DNA from: Alitta virens
Taxonomy: Eukaryota > Annelida > Polychaeta > Phyllodocida > Nereididae
DNA: 64,000 bases
Assembly: GCA_932294295.1 (NCBI GenBank)
Contig: OW028575.1
Coordinates: 15,256,058 to 15,320,057 of the forward strand
Reading direction: 5' to 3'
The first letter of the stretch is position 1. The number at the start of each line of letters is the position of its first letter. This document shows, in pieces, positions 63,878 through 64,000 of the stretch. The position numbers were made by a program, and so were the translations under genes. Below the pieces are notes generated by a model, which made no database searches, was not told where the DNA came from, and saw nothing but the letters and a program-made list of their open reading frames with translations.

Positions 63878-64000
63878 CTGCAAAATAGAAGAAAAGATCT
63901 ATTATCATACAGCAATCAACTTTAACAGAACAAGTTTCTAATGTGGTCTAATCCACGAGGTTAGTATCTAAACGATAAACATAAAATTATATTAAAAAGA

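Noticed and set aside
1..64000. Search for tRNA, rRNA, snRNA genes, CRISPR arrays, reverse transcriptase or transposase coding regions
   Set aside because: None recognised; only tRNA-like A/B-box motifs in the SINE-like repeat and non-autonomous inverted-repeat elements were seen.

Overview
This window reads as nuclear DNA of an animal, most likely a marine invertebrate. It is AT-rich, has no long open reading frames, and is full of intron-like sequence. It carries dispersed CAG/CTG triplet runs, long poly-G tracts, and small inverted-repeat and tRNA-like repeats. An echinoderm or other non-vertebrate deuterostome would fit, but I found no species-diagnostic gene. There is no sign of bacterial gene organisation, rRNA, tRNA genes or CRISPR.

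The protein-coding signal is sparse and almost all on the minus strand. The best-supported pieces are five short exons with good splice signals: 63702-63877, 50362-50442, 45021-45153, 18194-18266 and 8437-8555. Weaker candidates lie at 46468-46591 (with a two-codon exon at 46648-46653), 13956-14037, 10824-10884, 9695-9974 and 7879-8028. The four upstream strong exons end in splice phase 1, and exon 8437-8555 accepts phase 1. Several upstream exons begin with their own ATG. The simplest reading is one minus-strand gene, extending beyond both ends of the window, with alternative promoters and first exons that give different basic, Ser/Arg-rich N-termini to a shared body starting at 8555. I do not recognise the protein. 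The body and domain-bearing exons must lie mostly outside the window, so no function is assigned.

The rest is intron or intergenic sequence. 1-8.4 kb holds two pogo/Tc1-mariner-like inverted-repeat elements (5429-5723, 8089-8397) and one fold-back element. 8.4-18.3 kb holds the cluster of candidate 3'-most first exons. 18-45 kb is a long, nearly exon-free stretch with a 10-unit minisatellite (26.2-26.4 kb), a tandemly duplicated SINE-like repeat (35.76-36.60 kb), AAT-rich microsatellites and a 9-bp CRE-like array (40.28 kb). 45-51 kb holds a second exon cluster, and 51-64 kb is mostly repeats up to exon 63702-63877.

Two sequence-wide signals stand out besides the gene. The 8-mer TGACGTCA occurs 12 times by my count, far above the chance level of about one. 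A fold-back MITE family recurs at 6.4, 41.8, 51.1 and 61.2 kb.
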